Assembly: GCA_002345745.1 (NCBI GenBank)
Contig: DDWQ01000019.1
Span: forward strand, 1 to 64,000
Length of the DNA stretch: 64,000 bases
Source of the DNA: Candidatus Moranbacteria bacterium UBA2282
GTDB lineage: Bacteria > Patescibacteriota > Minisyncoccia > Moranbacterales > UBA2206
Direction of reading: 5' to 3'
The notes below the pieces were generated by a model. It did not search any database, was not told the DNA's origin, and saw nothing but the letters and a program-made list of their open reading frames with translations. Below, piece by piece: positions 44,511-53,063 of the stretch. Numbering within the stretch: position 1 is the first letter of the stretch; each line of letters starts with the position of its first letter. The position numbers and the translations under genes are program-made.

Positions 44511-45830
44511 CTATGGCGTCAATCGCTTTACATCCCTTGGAAATAAAATTGCTTCTTTAATAGTTCCCAAGCCAAGTATTTTCTGCACGATTCGCTCAGA
44601 ACCAAGTCCCCAACCACCATGTGGTGGAATACCGTATTTGAAAATATCCAAATAATGCTTAAAATCGTCAGGATTTAATTTATGCTTTTTCATACTAGCA
44701 ATCAATTGATTGTAATCATTAATTCGCTGACCACCACTGGCGATTTCTACGCCCATAAATAACAAGTCAAAGGTTTCTGTATATTGCGGATCAGCGCTTG
44801 GCATAGAATAGAATGGACGAATGCTGGTTGGATAGTGCGTCAAAAATACAAAATCACAATTATTATTTTTCTTAACCCATTCACAAATCATTCGCTCCCC
44901 TTCGGCATCAATATCCACCGTCTCCATTTTTTTGCCATATTCTTTATCTAAAATTTCCAACGCTTCTGTTAATTTCATTCTAGGAATTTTTTCTACTGGT
45001 AAAATCTGCGCGTTATATTTTTCCAAATCAGATTGACAATTTTCTGCTATTTTTGACATAACAAAAGCCATAGTTTTTTCCAGTTGATTCATCACATCCT
45101 CAAAACTTTCGATAAAAGCCATTTCAGCGTCTAACCCTATATATTCATTGACATGCCGTGTGGTATAGTGAGGTTCAGCTCGAAAAACAGAACCAACCTC
45201 AAACACTCTTTCAAAAACACCTGTCATAGCTTGTTTATAGAACTGTGGGCTTTGTGCTAGATAGGCATCTTGTTCAAAATATTTAATTTTGAAAAAATTT
45301 GCTCCACCTTCCGTAGCTGCATTTAAAATTTTTGGGGTTTTTATTTCTACAAAACTATCTTTGTTCATAGTTTCAGCGTATGAGCGCAAAAGCTCCGCAT
45401 AAATCCTGAAAATTGACTTTATTTTATCATTACGAAGTGCAATAGTTCGATTATCCAAAAGTGTATCTAAATTTAAATTTAGATCTTGGGCAGCGATATC
45501 AATTGGCAGTTCAGCTTCTGGTTTGGAAATAACTACTAATTTTTCTACCTCAATTTCCACGCCTCCAGTCGCCACACCTTCTTTAATCGCTCCACCTGGG
45601 CGAGCCTTTACTAATCCTTCTATCTCAATCACAAATTCATTGCGAATGTCTTTAGCAATTTTATGAGCTTCTTCTTTGTCAGGAATAATCACCATTTGGA
45701 TTATGCCAGATCTGTCACGCAAATCAATAAAAATAAGCTTGCCATGATCACGACGAATATTGACCCATCCTTGCAATTTTACAATTTGACCAATTAAACT
45801 TGGCACATCACCAATCAATGTCCTTTCCAT
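44511..45830 (-). CDS. aspS: Aspartyl-tRNA synthetase, archaeal-type
   Basis: 439 residues. The OB-fold anticodon domain (LIGQIVKLQGWVNIRRDHGKLIFIDLRD) is followed directly by the class II core. Motif 2 is FRAEPHYTTRHVNEY and motif 3 is GLGSERIVQKILGL. The roughly 120-residue GAD insertion of usual bacterial AspRS (about 590 residues) is absent. This is the archaeal/eukaryotic form, often non-discriminating and able to charge tRNA-Asn too. Whether it does so here depends on gatCAB genes elsewhere. Confidence 0.88.
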   Translation of the reverse strand: MERTLIGDVPSLIGQIVKLQGWVNIRRDHGKLIFIDLRDRSGIIQMVIIPDKEEAHKIAKDIRNEFVIEIEGLVKARPGGAIKEGVATGGVEIEVEKLVVISKPEAELPIDIAAQDLNLNLDTLLDNRTIALRNDKIKSIFRIYAELLRSYAETMNKDSFVEIKTPKILNAATEGGANFFKIKYFEQDAYLAQSPQFYKQAMTGVFERVFEVGSVFRAEPHYTTRHVNEYIGLDAEMAFIESFEDVMNQLEKTMAFVMSKIAENCQSDLEKYNAQILPVEKIPRMKLTEALEILDKEYGKKMETVDIDAEGERMICEWVKKNNNCDFVFLTHYPTSIRPFYSMPSADPQYTETFDLLFMGVEIASGGQRINDYNQLIASMKKHKLNPDDFKHYLDIFKYGIPPHGGWGLGSERIVQKILGLGTIKEAILFPRDVKRLTP

Positions 45831-45842
45831 ATGTTCAAAATA

Positions 45843-45875
45843 GACTTCTTGCGTAATAGATTGCGCAAGAGGTCT
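45843..45875 (-). terminator. Strong hairpin between the tandem receiver and aspS genes
   Basis: AGACTTCTTGCG / CGCAAGAGGTCT, a 12-bp stem with one G-T pair and a nine-base loop. The T tract on the minus strand (ATTTTG) is weak. It may end the receiver transcript or act in the aspS leader. Confidence 0.45.
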
Positions 45876-45901
45876 GTTATATTTTTATTTATAAATCCAA
45901 A

Positions 45902-46711
45902 CTATTCCCCTAATATTCTTCTAACTTCATCACTCAACTCCCTAGGCGTAATTTTAGTTTTAACGAAAAAGCTTTCTACGCCCATTTTTTTAACTCTTTT
46001 TGCAACATCATTTTCAACTGAAGCTGATAGAACTATGATTGGGACATTTTTAGTCGTCTTTTCTAGTTTAAGTTTTCCAATCATCTCTTCCCCCGTCATT
46101 GCTGGCATAATCATATCAATAATAAACAAATCGTAACGATTGCGAAGTGCCTCTTTAATTCCCCAAGCCCCATTACCCGCCGAATCAACAGCATAGCCAT
46201 CTTGCTTTAATTTTTCACCAAACATTTCAATAAAAATTTCTTCATCTTCAATAATTAAAATCTTTTTTTTATTGGTACTATCACCATCAGCACTATCTTT
46301 AGTTTGTGAGTTAGCCTTTGCTTCGTTTTTTTGTTGCTCTTGGAATTGACTTGCAAGTCTTTTAACCTCACTAACTAATTCACTTGGATTATAATCAGAT
46401 TTTGCCACAAAACCATTAGCACCTAGATTAATAGCTTTGTCACGATCCTCTTTTTGACTTAAATTGCTTGTCACAATTATTTTTATTTTAGAATCAAATT
46501 CTCCGCTTCGCAATCGTTCGATTAACTGAAATCCATCCATTTTTGGCATAATCAAATCAGTCATAATAATGTCTACTTTTTCTCTTTTTGCCACTTCCAG
46601 AGCTTGATCTCCAGAGGATACTGAATATACCTCAAAATCAGAATCTGAAAACTTTTTATTATAAATATCAGATATCATCTGATCATCTTCTACTATAACA
46701 ATTTTAACCAT
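45902..46711 (-). CDS. Tandem receiver-domain protein
   Basis: 269 residues with two CheY-like domains (about 1-120 and 148-268) joined by a Gln/Lys/Asp-rich linker. Each has an intact phosphoacceptor (MTDLIMP and IIDMIMP) and Lys (FVAKSDY, FFVKTKI). No output domain is present. Such proteins act as phosphorelay intermediates or bind partners directly. No kinase lies in this window. It contrasts with the degenerate receiver at 29574-30140, to whose domain 1 is clearly similar in the KMDGF/VMDGF region. Confidence 0.88.
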   Translation of the reverse strand: MVKIVIVEDDQMISDIYNKKFSDSDFEVYSVSSGDQALEVAKREKVDIIMTDLIMPKMDGFQLIERLRSGEFDSKIKIIVTSNLSQKEDRDKAINLGANGFVAKSDYNPSELVSEVKRLASQFQEQQKNEAKANSQTKDSADGDSTNKKKILIIEDEEIFIEMFGEKLKQDGYAVDSAGNGAWGIKEALRNRYDLFIIDMIMPAMTGEEMIGKLKLEKTTKNVPIIVLSASVENDVAKRVKKMGVESFFVKTKITPRELSDEVRRILGE

Positions 46712-46770
46712 AAAAACTTAGTATAAAAAAATAATTACCTGCTTTAAAGTATACCGTCAATTCAATAATT

Positions 46771-47628
46771 TTACAAATTTTTAATGCGTGAAATCACGTC
46801 CGCGATAATCCAATCTGGAGTTGAAGCTCCAGCAGTCACAGCTACCGTCTCAAGTCCTGAAAACCATGAACTATCCAAATCACCTGCTCGCTCAATAAAA
46901 ATAGTCTTGGGGTTAACATTGCTGGAAATTTCAAACAATCGATTTGAGTTAGCACTGTCTGGCGAACCGATAACAATCACAGCATTGTTATCACGAGCTA
47001 TTTTTTTTATTTCATCTTGCCGCTCTTCAGTTGCTAAACAAATTGTATCCAAATTTTCCACGTTTGTATATTTATTTTGCAGATATTCTCCCACTTCTTT
47101 CACAAAATCTTTACTCTGAGTGGTTTGGGAAAGAATTGCAATTTTTACATCGTCTTTTATATCAAAATTATGCAAATCCACATGATTAGAAATAATCGCC
47201 GCTTTTCCTCCACCCCACTCAAAAATGCTTTTCACTTCTTTATGATCCTTGTCCCCAATCAACACGATGAAATAACCGCGTTTAAGATAGACTTGTGCCA
47301 ACCGTTGCACCTTGATCACGCGCGGACAAGTAGTGTCTATAATATCAATATTTTTTTCTTTAGCAATCGCATAAATTTTTGGTCCTACGCCATGTGCTGT
47401 TATGATTAGCGTGCCTATTTCACCATCTTTTGCGTCCAGAAAAGTTTGCATATCAATCTTACGAATGCCTTTTTCTTCAATTCTAGCTACCACATCCTGA
47501 TTATGCACCAAAGAACCCAACACATAAATTGGTTTTTTTATTTTTTCAAACTTAATATCGCTAACCCTCTCAAATGCCCTCCGCACGCCGTCGCAAAATC
47601 CCGCAAATTGACTGAGTGTTATTTTCAT
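46771..47628 (-). CDS. ispH: 4-hydroxy-3-methylbut-2-enyl diphosphate reductase
   Basis: 285 residues, last enzyme of the non-mevalonate (MEP) isoprenoid pathway. The three Cys that hold the 4Fe-4S cluster are visible: Cys12 in AGFCDGVRRAF, one in DTTCPRV and one in LDTICLATEERQ. AHGVG and TAGASTPDWII are substrate-binding loops. Complete. It supplies IPP/DMAPP, for example for undecaprenyl phosphate needed by mraY. Confidence 0.93.
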   Translation of the reverse strand: MKITLSQFAGFCDGVRRAFERVSDIKFEKIKKPIYVLGSLVHNQDVVARIEEKGIRKIDMQTFLDAKDGEIGTLIITAHGVGPKIYAIAKEKNIDIIDTTCPRVIKVQRLAQVYLKRGYFIVLIGDKDHKEVKSIFEWGGGKAAIISNHVDLHNFDIKDDVKIAILSQTTQSKDFVKEVGEYLQNKYTNVENLDTICLATEERQDEIKKIARDNNAVIVIGSPDSANSNRLFEISSNVNPKTIFIERAGDLDSSWFSGLETVAVTAGASTPDWIIADVISRIKNL

Positions 47629-47648
47629 AAAATTATTTTATTTATTTC

Positions 47649-49439
47649 TTAATCCACCTCCCCCATTTGTTGCAATTGCAATAATTTTTGATATAGTCCG
47701 CCATCAGATTTGGCTAGTTCGTGATGACTGCCGGATTCGATGACACGACCTTTTTCCAAGACGATAATTTTATCCGCCTTGCGAATGGTGCTCAAGCGAT
47801 GGGCAATCAGAATGACCGTGCGATTTTTGCAAATTTTATCCATAGCATCTTGAATGAGACGCTCACTTTGTGAATCCAAATTACTCGTGGCTTCATCAAA
47901 AATCAAAATTTTCGGATTGGCCAAGATGGCCCGTGCAATACCAATTCGTTGTCTTTGCCCGCCAGACAGCTTAATTCCGCGCTCGCCAACCATTGTATTG
48001 TAGCCCTCTCTTAGTTGCAAAATAAATTCTTCGGCATTAGCAATGCGTGCGGCGGCAATGACTTCATCCTTGCTCGCACTAGGTTTAGCATAGGCAATAT
48101 TTTCTCTAACGCTTAAATCAAAAATCTCAACTTCCTGTGGCACAATGGCAATAAATTTGCGGAAAGAATACAAATCATATTCGCGCAAATCCTTGCCGTC
48201 TAGTAAAATTTGGCCTTTACTAGGATCGTAGTGTCGGTAGATCATACGCACCACCGTTGTTTTTCCACCACCTGACGGACCGACCAATGCAGTTACACAA
48301 TCAGAGTTAATTTTAAAAGTCGCATCATCCAGCGCACGATTATTGCTGTCTTTATAATAGAAAGACAAGTTTTTAAATTCAAATTGTCCGTTAATATTTT
48401 TTGGCTTTAATCCCTTGGGATTATTTTTAATTTCTGATTCTTCAGTTGATAGCAAATACAATCTTTCCACTGCTTCGCTTGATTCCATAATACGATCATA
48501 CAATCGTGAGATGCGAAAAAGAGAAATTAGACCTTTTTCAGAAATAGTAAAAACAAATACCAAGCTTCCAATAGTAATTTGATTGTTAACTACCAAATAA
48601 ATTCCAAACAACAACACAAAACCACGACCCAAATCAATCACTAAATTTCGAGCTAAATTATATTTCAGAATTCTGCGATATTCTTCAATAATACTATTTT
48701 TAATATTTTCCGTCGTACGAAAAAATTGATTATATTCTCGCAATTCCTGCACAAATGATTTAACTGTGTTGATATTAATAATTGATTGCGTCATTATGCT
48801 TGATGCAACTTCTTGCTCGTCATAGCGTTTTTTGCGAAAAGGAAAAATCATTGCATTAACTCGCAAAGTCAGAAAAACAAAAATTGGAACAAAAACAATA
48901 ATAATCACACCAAAATGCCAATCAATAACAAACAGTGCAATCGTCGTAAAAATAATCTGAAAAATTGTCGGAGCAACTTCCCAAAAAAAATTACCAAATA
49001 AATTATCAATCTTATCAATACCCCTGCTTATTTTAATTATTTTACTGCCCGTGTTTTCTTTTTCGTGATAGCCTAGACTCAAAAAAACCATTTTTTTATG
49101 TGCATTGCTGGCTAGATACGCAATAATATCCATTAAGATACGGATGAGTTTTCTATCGCGAAAATAGTCGAAAACTGAAATAAATTGATTTACAGCAAAC
49201 ACTGCAAATATCAACACTACAACAGATATTAATTGCTTTGCATCGAAATTAGTTATTTTATCAATAACTAATTTCAACATATATGGACCAACTAAACTAA
49301 CCACCTCTATTGCCATCGTTAATATCAGCAACTTTATAATTTGCGTTTGACTTGGCTCTAGAAGCTTCCAAAGACGTATCCAAAAACGCGTCAGATCTAT
49401 TCCAGATTTATCTATATTTTTCTTGTTTTCTCTTTGCAT
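47649..49439 (-). CDS. ABC exporter, permease-ATPase fusion
   Basis: 596 residues. A six-helix type I exporter domain (about 30-330) is fused to an ATPase. Walker A is GPSGGGKT, signature LSGGQRQRIGIARAI, Walker B ILIFDEATSNLD, and the switch His lies in IAHRLSTI. MsbA-like half-transporter; it would work as a homodimer. Substrate may be a lipid, peptide or drug. It follows ispH by 20 bases in the same direction. Confidence 0.9.
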   Translation of the reverse strand: MQRENKKNIDKSGIDLTRFWIRLWKLLEPSQTQIIKLLILTMAIEVVSLVGPYMLKLVIDKITNFDAKQLISVVVLIFAVFAVNQFISVFDYFRDRKLIRILMDIIAYLASNAHKKMVFLSLGYHEKENTGSKIIKISRGIDKIDNLFGNFFWEVAPTIFQIIFTTIALFVIDWHFGVIIIVFVPIFVFLTLRVNAMIFPFRKKRYDEQEVASSIMTQSIININTVKSFVQELREYNQFFRTTENIKNSIIEEYRRILKYNLARNLVIDLGRGFVLLFGIYLVVNNQITIGSLVFVFTISEKGLISLFRISRLYDRIMESSEAVERLYLLSTEESEIKNNPKGLKPKNINGQFEFKNLSFYYKDSNNRALDDATFKINSDCVTALVGPSGGGKTTVVRMIYRHYDPSKGQILLDGKDLREYDLYSFRKFIAIVPQEVEIFDLSVRENIAYAKPSASKDEVIAAARIANAEEFILQLREGYNTMVGERGIKLSGGQRQRIGIARAILANPKILIFDEATSNLDSQSERLIQDAMDKICKNRTVILIAHRLSTIRKADKIIVLEKGRVIESGSHHELAKSDGGLYQKLLQLQQMGEVD

Positions 49440-49459
49440 ATATTTTTACAAAAACAATT

Positions 49460-49482
49460 ATCGCCCCGTTTTAGCGGAGCGA
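49460..49482 (-). terminator. Hairpin after proS
   Basis: ATCGCCCCG / CGGAGCGAT with a short loop, 16 bases past the proS stop. On the minus strand AATTGTTTTTG follows. Confidence 0.55.
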
Positions 49483-49497
49483 TATATCTTCCCCTTA

Positions 49498-50766
49498 CTA
49501 TTTGTTCTGAAAATATTTAACTATTTCTGAGCTTTCTAAAGATACATATTCCACGACCCCACTTTTTCTATTTTTAATTTCCACTTGCGAATCACGTGTA
49601 TTTTTTTCACTTACCACTAGTTGATAGGGCATCCCCATCAAATCCGCATCGGCGAATTTCACGCCCGCATTTGCATCTCGATCATCGAACAACACTTCCA
49701 TGCCCGCTATTGTCAATGCATCATAAATTTCTTGCGCTTTTTCGTTTTGATTTAGACTCAAAAGATGAATTCGAAAAGGTGCCACTGCTTCTGGCCAAAT
49801 TATACCTTTGTCATCATGATGCTCTTCTACTATTGTGCCCATCAACCTTGAGATGCCTATTCCATAACAGCCCATAAAAACAAGTTGGCTTTCACCTTTT
49901 TCATTTTTATATTTCAAGTTGAATGGCTCAGAAAACTTATGTCCGAGCGAGAATATATTTCCAACCTCAATAGCTTTCTTCTCAATTAGTGTATTTTTAT
50001 TTAGACCAAGATCTTCCAAGACCTCATCTGTATAAACTTCTTTGTTAACAGCTATTCCTTTCTCCTCATCAATATAAATTATATCTTCTCCTGCTTCACT
50101 GATGGTTTGAAATTCATGAGAATATTTTGAAAAAGATCCACCGGAAGCAAAGGTCATAAAAGTTTTCTCACCCAAGCCAACCCTATCAAAAACATTTTTG
50201 TAAGCAACCTTGGCTTTCTCATAATATTCATTATGTTGTGCCTCATCTTTGGAAAAAGAATATAACGCTTTCCAAAAAAATTCTTTGCCTCGCATAATTC
50301 CTGATTTCGCCCTAGCTTCATTTCGAAAAACAGTCCTAATATCATATGCATAGATAGGTAAGTCTTTGTACGATGATATAAAATTAGTCATCATATTAGC
50401 CATCGGTTCTTCATGCGTAAAGGCAAGGGAAAGCTCGGTTCCGTTTTTCAATTTCGTCTTGAACCAATTGTCAACCATATCATCACTCCATCTATCAGTT
50501 TTTTTCCAAACCTCCTGTCTTTGCAAAGCCGTTGATTGCATCTCTACTCCACCAGTCTTATCCATCTCGTCTCGAACAATATTAGCGATCTTATTTATCA
50601 CTTTCAAGCCTAGAGGCAAAATCGCATACACTCCAGCCATTTCTTTATAGATAAACCCCGCCCGAATCAAAAGCTGAGCATTAACACTCACCTCATCTTT
50701 CAAAGCATCTTTTTGCGTTTTCGTAAATAATTGTGATTGTTTCATAAATTTGCTTAGATCGCGCAT
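49498..50766 (-). CDS. proS: Prolyl-tRNA synthetase without editing domain
   Basis: 422 residues. Class II core with motif 2 (RTVFRNEARAKSGIMRGKEFFWK), motif 3 (FMGCYGIGISRLMG) and the C-terminal anticodon domain. The roughly 180-residue editing insertion that bacterial ProRS usually has between motifs 2 and 3 is missing, as in alphaproteobacterial and mitochondrial forms. Mischarged Ala-tRNA-Pro may then be cleared by a separate protein or not at all. The chosen ATG has GGGAAG just before it; a Met at residue 8 (50745) is also possible. Confidence 0.9.
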   Translation of the reverse strand: MRDLSKFMKQSQLFTKTQKDALKDEVSVNAQLLIRAGFIYKEMAGVYAILPLGLKVINKIANIVRDEMDKTGGVEMQSTALQRQEVWKKTDRWSDDMVDNWFKTKLKNGTELSLAFTHEEPMANMMTNFISSYKDLPIYAYDIRTVFRNEARAKSGIMRGKEFFWKALYSFSKDEAQHNEYYEKAKVAYKNVFDRVGLGEKTFMTFASGGSFSKYSHEFQTISEAGEDIIYIDEEKGIAVNKEVYTDEVLEDLGLNKNTLIEKKAIEVGNIFSLGHKFSEPFNLKYKNEKGESQLVFMGCYGIGISRLMGTIVEEHHDDKGIIWPEAVAPFRIHLLSLNQNEKAQEIYDALTIAGMEVLFDDRDANAGVKFADADLMGMPYQLVVSEKNTRDSQVEIKNRKSGVVEYVSLESSEIVKYFQNK

Positions 50767-50873
50767 TCACTTCCCTAGCGAATTTACGAAATTTTATAAT
50801 CTTATTTTACTATATTATCGCCATTTTGCCAAGTTTTGTGAAAATTCTTTCTTTTTACTCATACTCATACTTG

Positions 50874-51626
50874 CTATAAATAAAATCTAGTGCCAAAATT
50901 TTCTTTATTGGAAACTGCCCGCAGAATGAATTTTTTTTGATTTGCTGACACTAAATGCGTTTGTATTCCAGCTTGCGTCAATTCAGCCAACGCCAGAATT
51001 TTGGTACGCATACCATCAGATCCGTGACCCAGAGTGCTACCGCCTCTAGCGCATTGCAAAACTTTTTCAATCTCAGAAACCTTGATGTGATGCATCACTT
51101 GACCATTAAAATCTAGAAAACCCAATTTATCAAAACCGATAATTGCCACGTCCGCCCCCACCAAAAAACACATTAGTTTGAAAAGCCGATCGTTATCCGC
51201 ACAATATTCCAGAGCATTAATTTCCTCCGAATCAATCACATCATTAGCATTAATAATTGGAATCACGTCTGCTAAAAACGCTTCTTGCATAATTTTTTTC
51301 GTCAAACAAGTTTTCTGGCTCGCCACATCGACTAATTGCTCATCTGTCAGCAACATTTGTGCACAATCTATTCCAAATTTTTCCAAGGCCAAACGGTATT
51401 CGTTTATAATCCGAATTTGCCCGACTGCTGAACGTAGGTTATTAGAACGCTCACGCATCTGGTCACTGGCAATTGCTCCAGAAGTCACAATGAAAACTCC
51501 CGCACCAGAAGTGACAAGTGTTGCAATCTGCTCGCAAACCGACCTAATCAATTGGCGATTGATTTTTCCATCAACAACCAACACAGCTGAGCCTAGTTTG
51601 ATGCCAATAATTTTTTTCTTTTCCAT
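50874..51626 (-). CDS. Glutamate 5-kinase-like amino-acid kinase
   Basis: 250 residues of the amino-acid kinase fold. IIGIKLGSAVLV and VTSGAIASDQM are the N-terminal ATP and substrate loops. NANDVIDSEEINALEYCADNDRL resembles the glutamate-binding block of ProB, and GSTLGHGSDGMRTKI the nucleotide loop (GTGGMxTK type). It would phosphorylate glutamate for proline synthesis, but no proA or proC lies nearby and the PUA domain is absent. A clear AAGGAG lies before the ATG. The preceding 200 bases hold a structured leader. Confidence 0.75.
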   Translation of the reverse strand: MEKKKIIGIKLGSAVLVVDGKINRQLIRSVCEQIATLVTSGAGVFIVTSGAIASDQMRERSNNLRSAVGQIRIINEYRLALEKFGIDCAQMLLTDEQLVDVASQKTCLTKKIMQEAFLADVIPIINANDVIDSEEINALEYCADNDRLFKLMCFLVGADVAIIGFDKLGFLDFNGQVMHHIKVSEIEKVLQCARGGSTLGHGSDGMRTKILALAELTQAGIQTHLVSANQKKFILRAVSNKENFGTRFYL

Positions 51627-51663
51627 AATAATTTTCTCCTTTTTAAAGTTACATTGCAGAATT

Positions 51664-51793
51664 AAAAAACAACCTATTCATTAGGCTGTCTCTGTCTATC
51701 TACAATTATCGCAATTTTTGCTAATTAATTCCAAACACACAAGCAGCCTAATTGTCTAGGTTGTGGGGCTGCCGGGAAATTGTAGGTGTGTTT
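51664..51793 (-). promoter_or_regulatory. Possible attenuator leader of the amino-acid kinase gene
   Basis: On the minus strand three pairs of complementary segments interleave: AAACACAC/GTGTGTTT (51786-51793 with 51733-51740), CTACAATT/AATTGTAG (51778-51785 with 51700-51707), and ACAACCTA..TTAGGCTG/CAGCCTAA..TAGGTTGT (51744-51764 with 51669-51688). The last is directly followed by TTTTTT. The pairs exclude each other, as expected of a switch with a terminator. No known riboswitch or T-box motif is seen. Confidence 0.45.
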
Positions 51794-51835
51794 AAAATTG
51801 TTCATATCCATACAATAACATTTTTATACTGTCTG

Positions 51836-52288
51836 TCAACTATTAATTTTCTTAGCCAATTCGGCTAATTTTTCATCATCTGCCCTTTCATAATCATGCG
51901 ATGAAATATAGCCTTCGTATTTTTCAAAATATTTATCAACTTTGGATTCAATCGGCCTCCAATTTGAATCAACTGTACCATGCATTGGGAAAAGCTTAGC
52001 GTGCATATGATCGACACCATAGCCTTCAAAAATAATACCAGTACGACCGACCTCAGGAAGTTTTGCATCTAACAATTTGCCAACTTTTTTTGTCGCTACC
52101 ATCAAACCACTCAAAACATCATCAGGCAAATCAAAGGCATAACTCGGATAATGTTCTTTAGTTATCACTACTGAAAAGCCTTCCGTGTTCGGAAAAATTG
52201 AGAGGAAAGCCAAATGCGCTTCATCTTCCCAAATTTTATGACACGGAATTTCACCCGAAACAATTTTACAAAATATACAATCTGACAT
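51836..52288 (-). CDS. HIT family hydrolase
   Basis: 150 residues from the ATG at 52288 (MSDCIFCKIVSGE). An upstream Met at 52315 lies within a palindrome and is less likely. The histidine triad is HMHAKLF, near residue 100. CIFCKI has two Cys that, with HKIW, can bind zinc. HIT proteins hydrolyse nucleotide phosphoramidates or dinucleoside polyphosphates. It ends with TGA, which shows UGA is a stop here. Confidence 0.9.
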   Translation of the reverse strand: MSDCIFCKIVSGEIPCHKIWEDEAHLAFLSIFPNTEGFSVVITKEHYPSYAFDLPDDVLSGLMVATKKVGKLLDAKLPEVGRTGIIFEGYGVDHMHAKLFPMHGTVDSNWRPIESKVDKYFEKYEGYISSHDYERADDEKLAELAKKINS

Positions 52289-52301
52289 AACATTTTTATT
52301 T

Positions 52302-52322
52302 TGTAGGGGTTTCACCCCTACA
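52302..52322. repeat. Small palindrome between genes
   Basis: TGTAGGGGT-TTC-ACCCCTACA, perfect 9-bp arms. No T tract follows on either strand in a way typical of terminators, so it is probably a dispersed palindromic repeat. Confidence 0.55.
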
Positions 52323-52326
52323 ATGT

Positions 52327-52857
52327 TTATTCCAATTCCGGCGTTGTGCTTTCGACTACTCCAATCGGACAGACGGCACTGGTTGTGCTATCACATTCTT
52401 CTTCCACAACACAAGCCTCGTCAACTGCCGGGTCACACTCTTCCTCTATTTGATTTTCTTCTGCATATACAATTGGATCATTGCAAGCAGTTGCATATTG
52501 TGCTTCTATCGCATCCTCTGCGCAAAAAGTGACACTACATTCTGGCTCATTATCACCACAAATCAAAGCATCACATTCTTCATCATTCGGATCACACAAT
52601 GGAACTCGACTAGCATTTCTTCGTACAACTTGAAAATACCAAATATCTGTTTCTGCATCACCCGTGCAAGCTTCTCCTTCCACATCAGACTGCGGATCAC
52701 ATTCCCAGATAAAACATTTTTCTACATAAGGATCGCAATTAGCCTGTGCTTCAATAATGTAATCTCTTTTAACTATAATATGCCAATAAGTCACAGCGAC
52801 TGATCCAACTATCAATAAAGCAACAACACTAAAAAATATTTTGGATTTTTTATCCAT
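52327..52857 (-). CDS. Cysteine-rich acidic exported protein, unknown function
   Basis: 176 residues. An N-terminal membrane anchor or signal (about 7-30) is followed by an external part with 14 Cys, many Asp/Glu, and four CDP-type repeats (CDPYVEKC, CDPQSD..C, CDPNDEEC, CDPAVDEAC). I do not recognise the family. The even number of Cys suggests disulphides, for which the DsbA-like protein at 19591-20607 could be responsible (inference); metal binding is an alternative. It is transcribed from a promoter that overlaps, back to back, the helicase promoter. Confidence 0.7.
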   Translation of the reverse strand: MDKKSKIFFSVVALLIVGSVAVTYWHIIVKRDYIIEAQANCDPYVEKCFIWECDPQSDVEGEACTGDAETDIWYFQVVRRNASRVPLCDPNDEECDALICGDNEPECSVTFCAEDAIEAQYATACNDPIVYAEENQIEEECDPAVDEACVVEEECDSTTSAVCPIGVVESTTPELE

Positions 52858-52885
52858 AATGATTTTATTTATTTTTATAATTATT

Positions 52886-52915
52886 ATTATAACATCTTGC
52901 CCATACTATTGACAA
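52886..52915 (-). promoter_or_regulatory. Promoter of the Cys-rich protein gene
   Basis: Minus-strand TTGTCA (52910-52915), 18 bases, TATAAT (52886-52891). Its -35 occupies nearly the same bases as the -35 of the divergent helicase promoter. Confidence 0.65.
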
Positions 52916-52937
52916 CTCCATTAAAGCTTGCTATGAT
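52909..52937 (+). promoter_or_regulatory. Promoter of the DEAD-box helicase gene
   Basis: TTGACA (52909-52914), 17 bases, TATGAT (52932-52937). Transcription would begin near 52944, giving a leader of about 120 bases that contains the hairpin ACCTTC-N5-GAAGGT (from about 52957). Confidence 0.75.
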
Positions 52938-53063
52938 TGCTTTTTATGTTAATACCTTCGCATTGAAGGTTCGCTAACTTAATACCTTTTGTATTTCGTT
53001 GCCGAACTGTGATATCTTCGTTGAGTTGAGACATAGAATTTTAATTTTTTATGTTTCAACATA

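Noticed and set aside
51178..51684. Plus-strand ORF of 168 codons opposite the amino-acid kinase gene
   Set aside because: Antisense shadow; the kinase on the minus strand has clear motifs and a good ribosome binding site.
51664..51793. T-box leader
   Set aside because: The conserved T-box sequence (GGTGGNACCGCG type) and specifier loop are not present.
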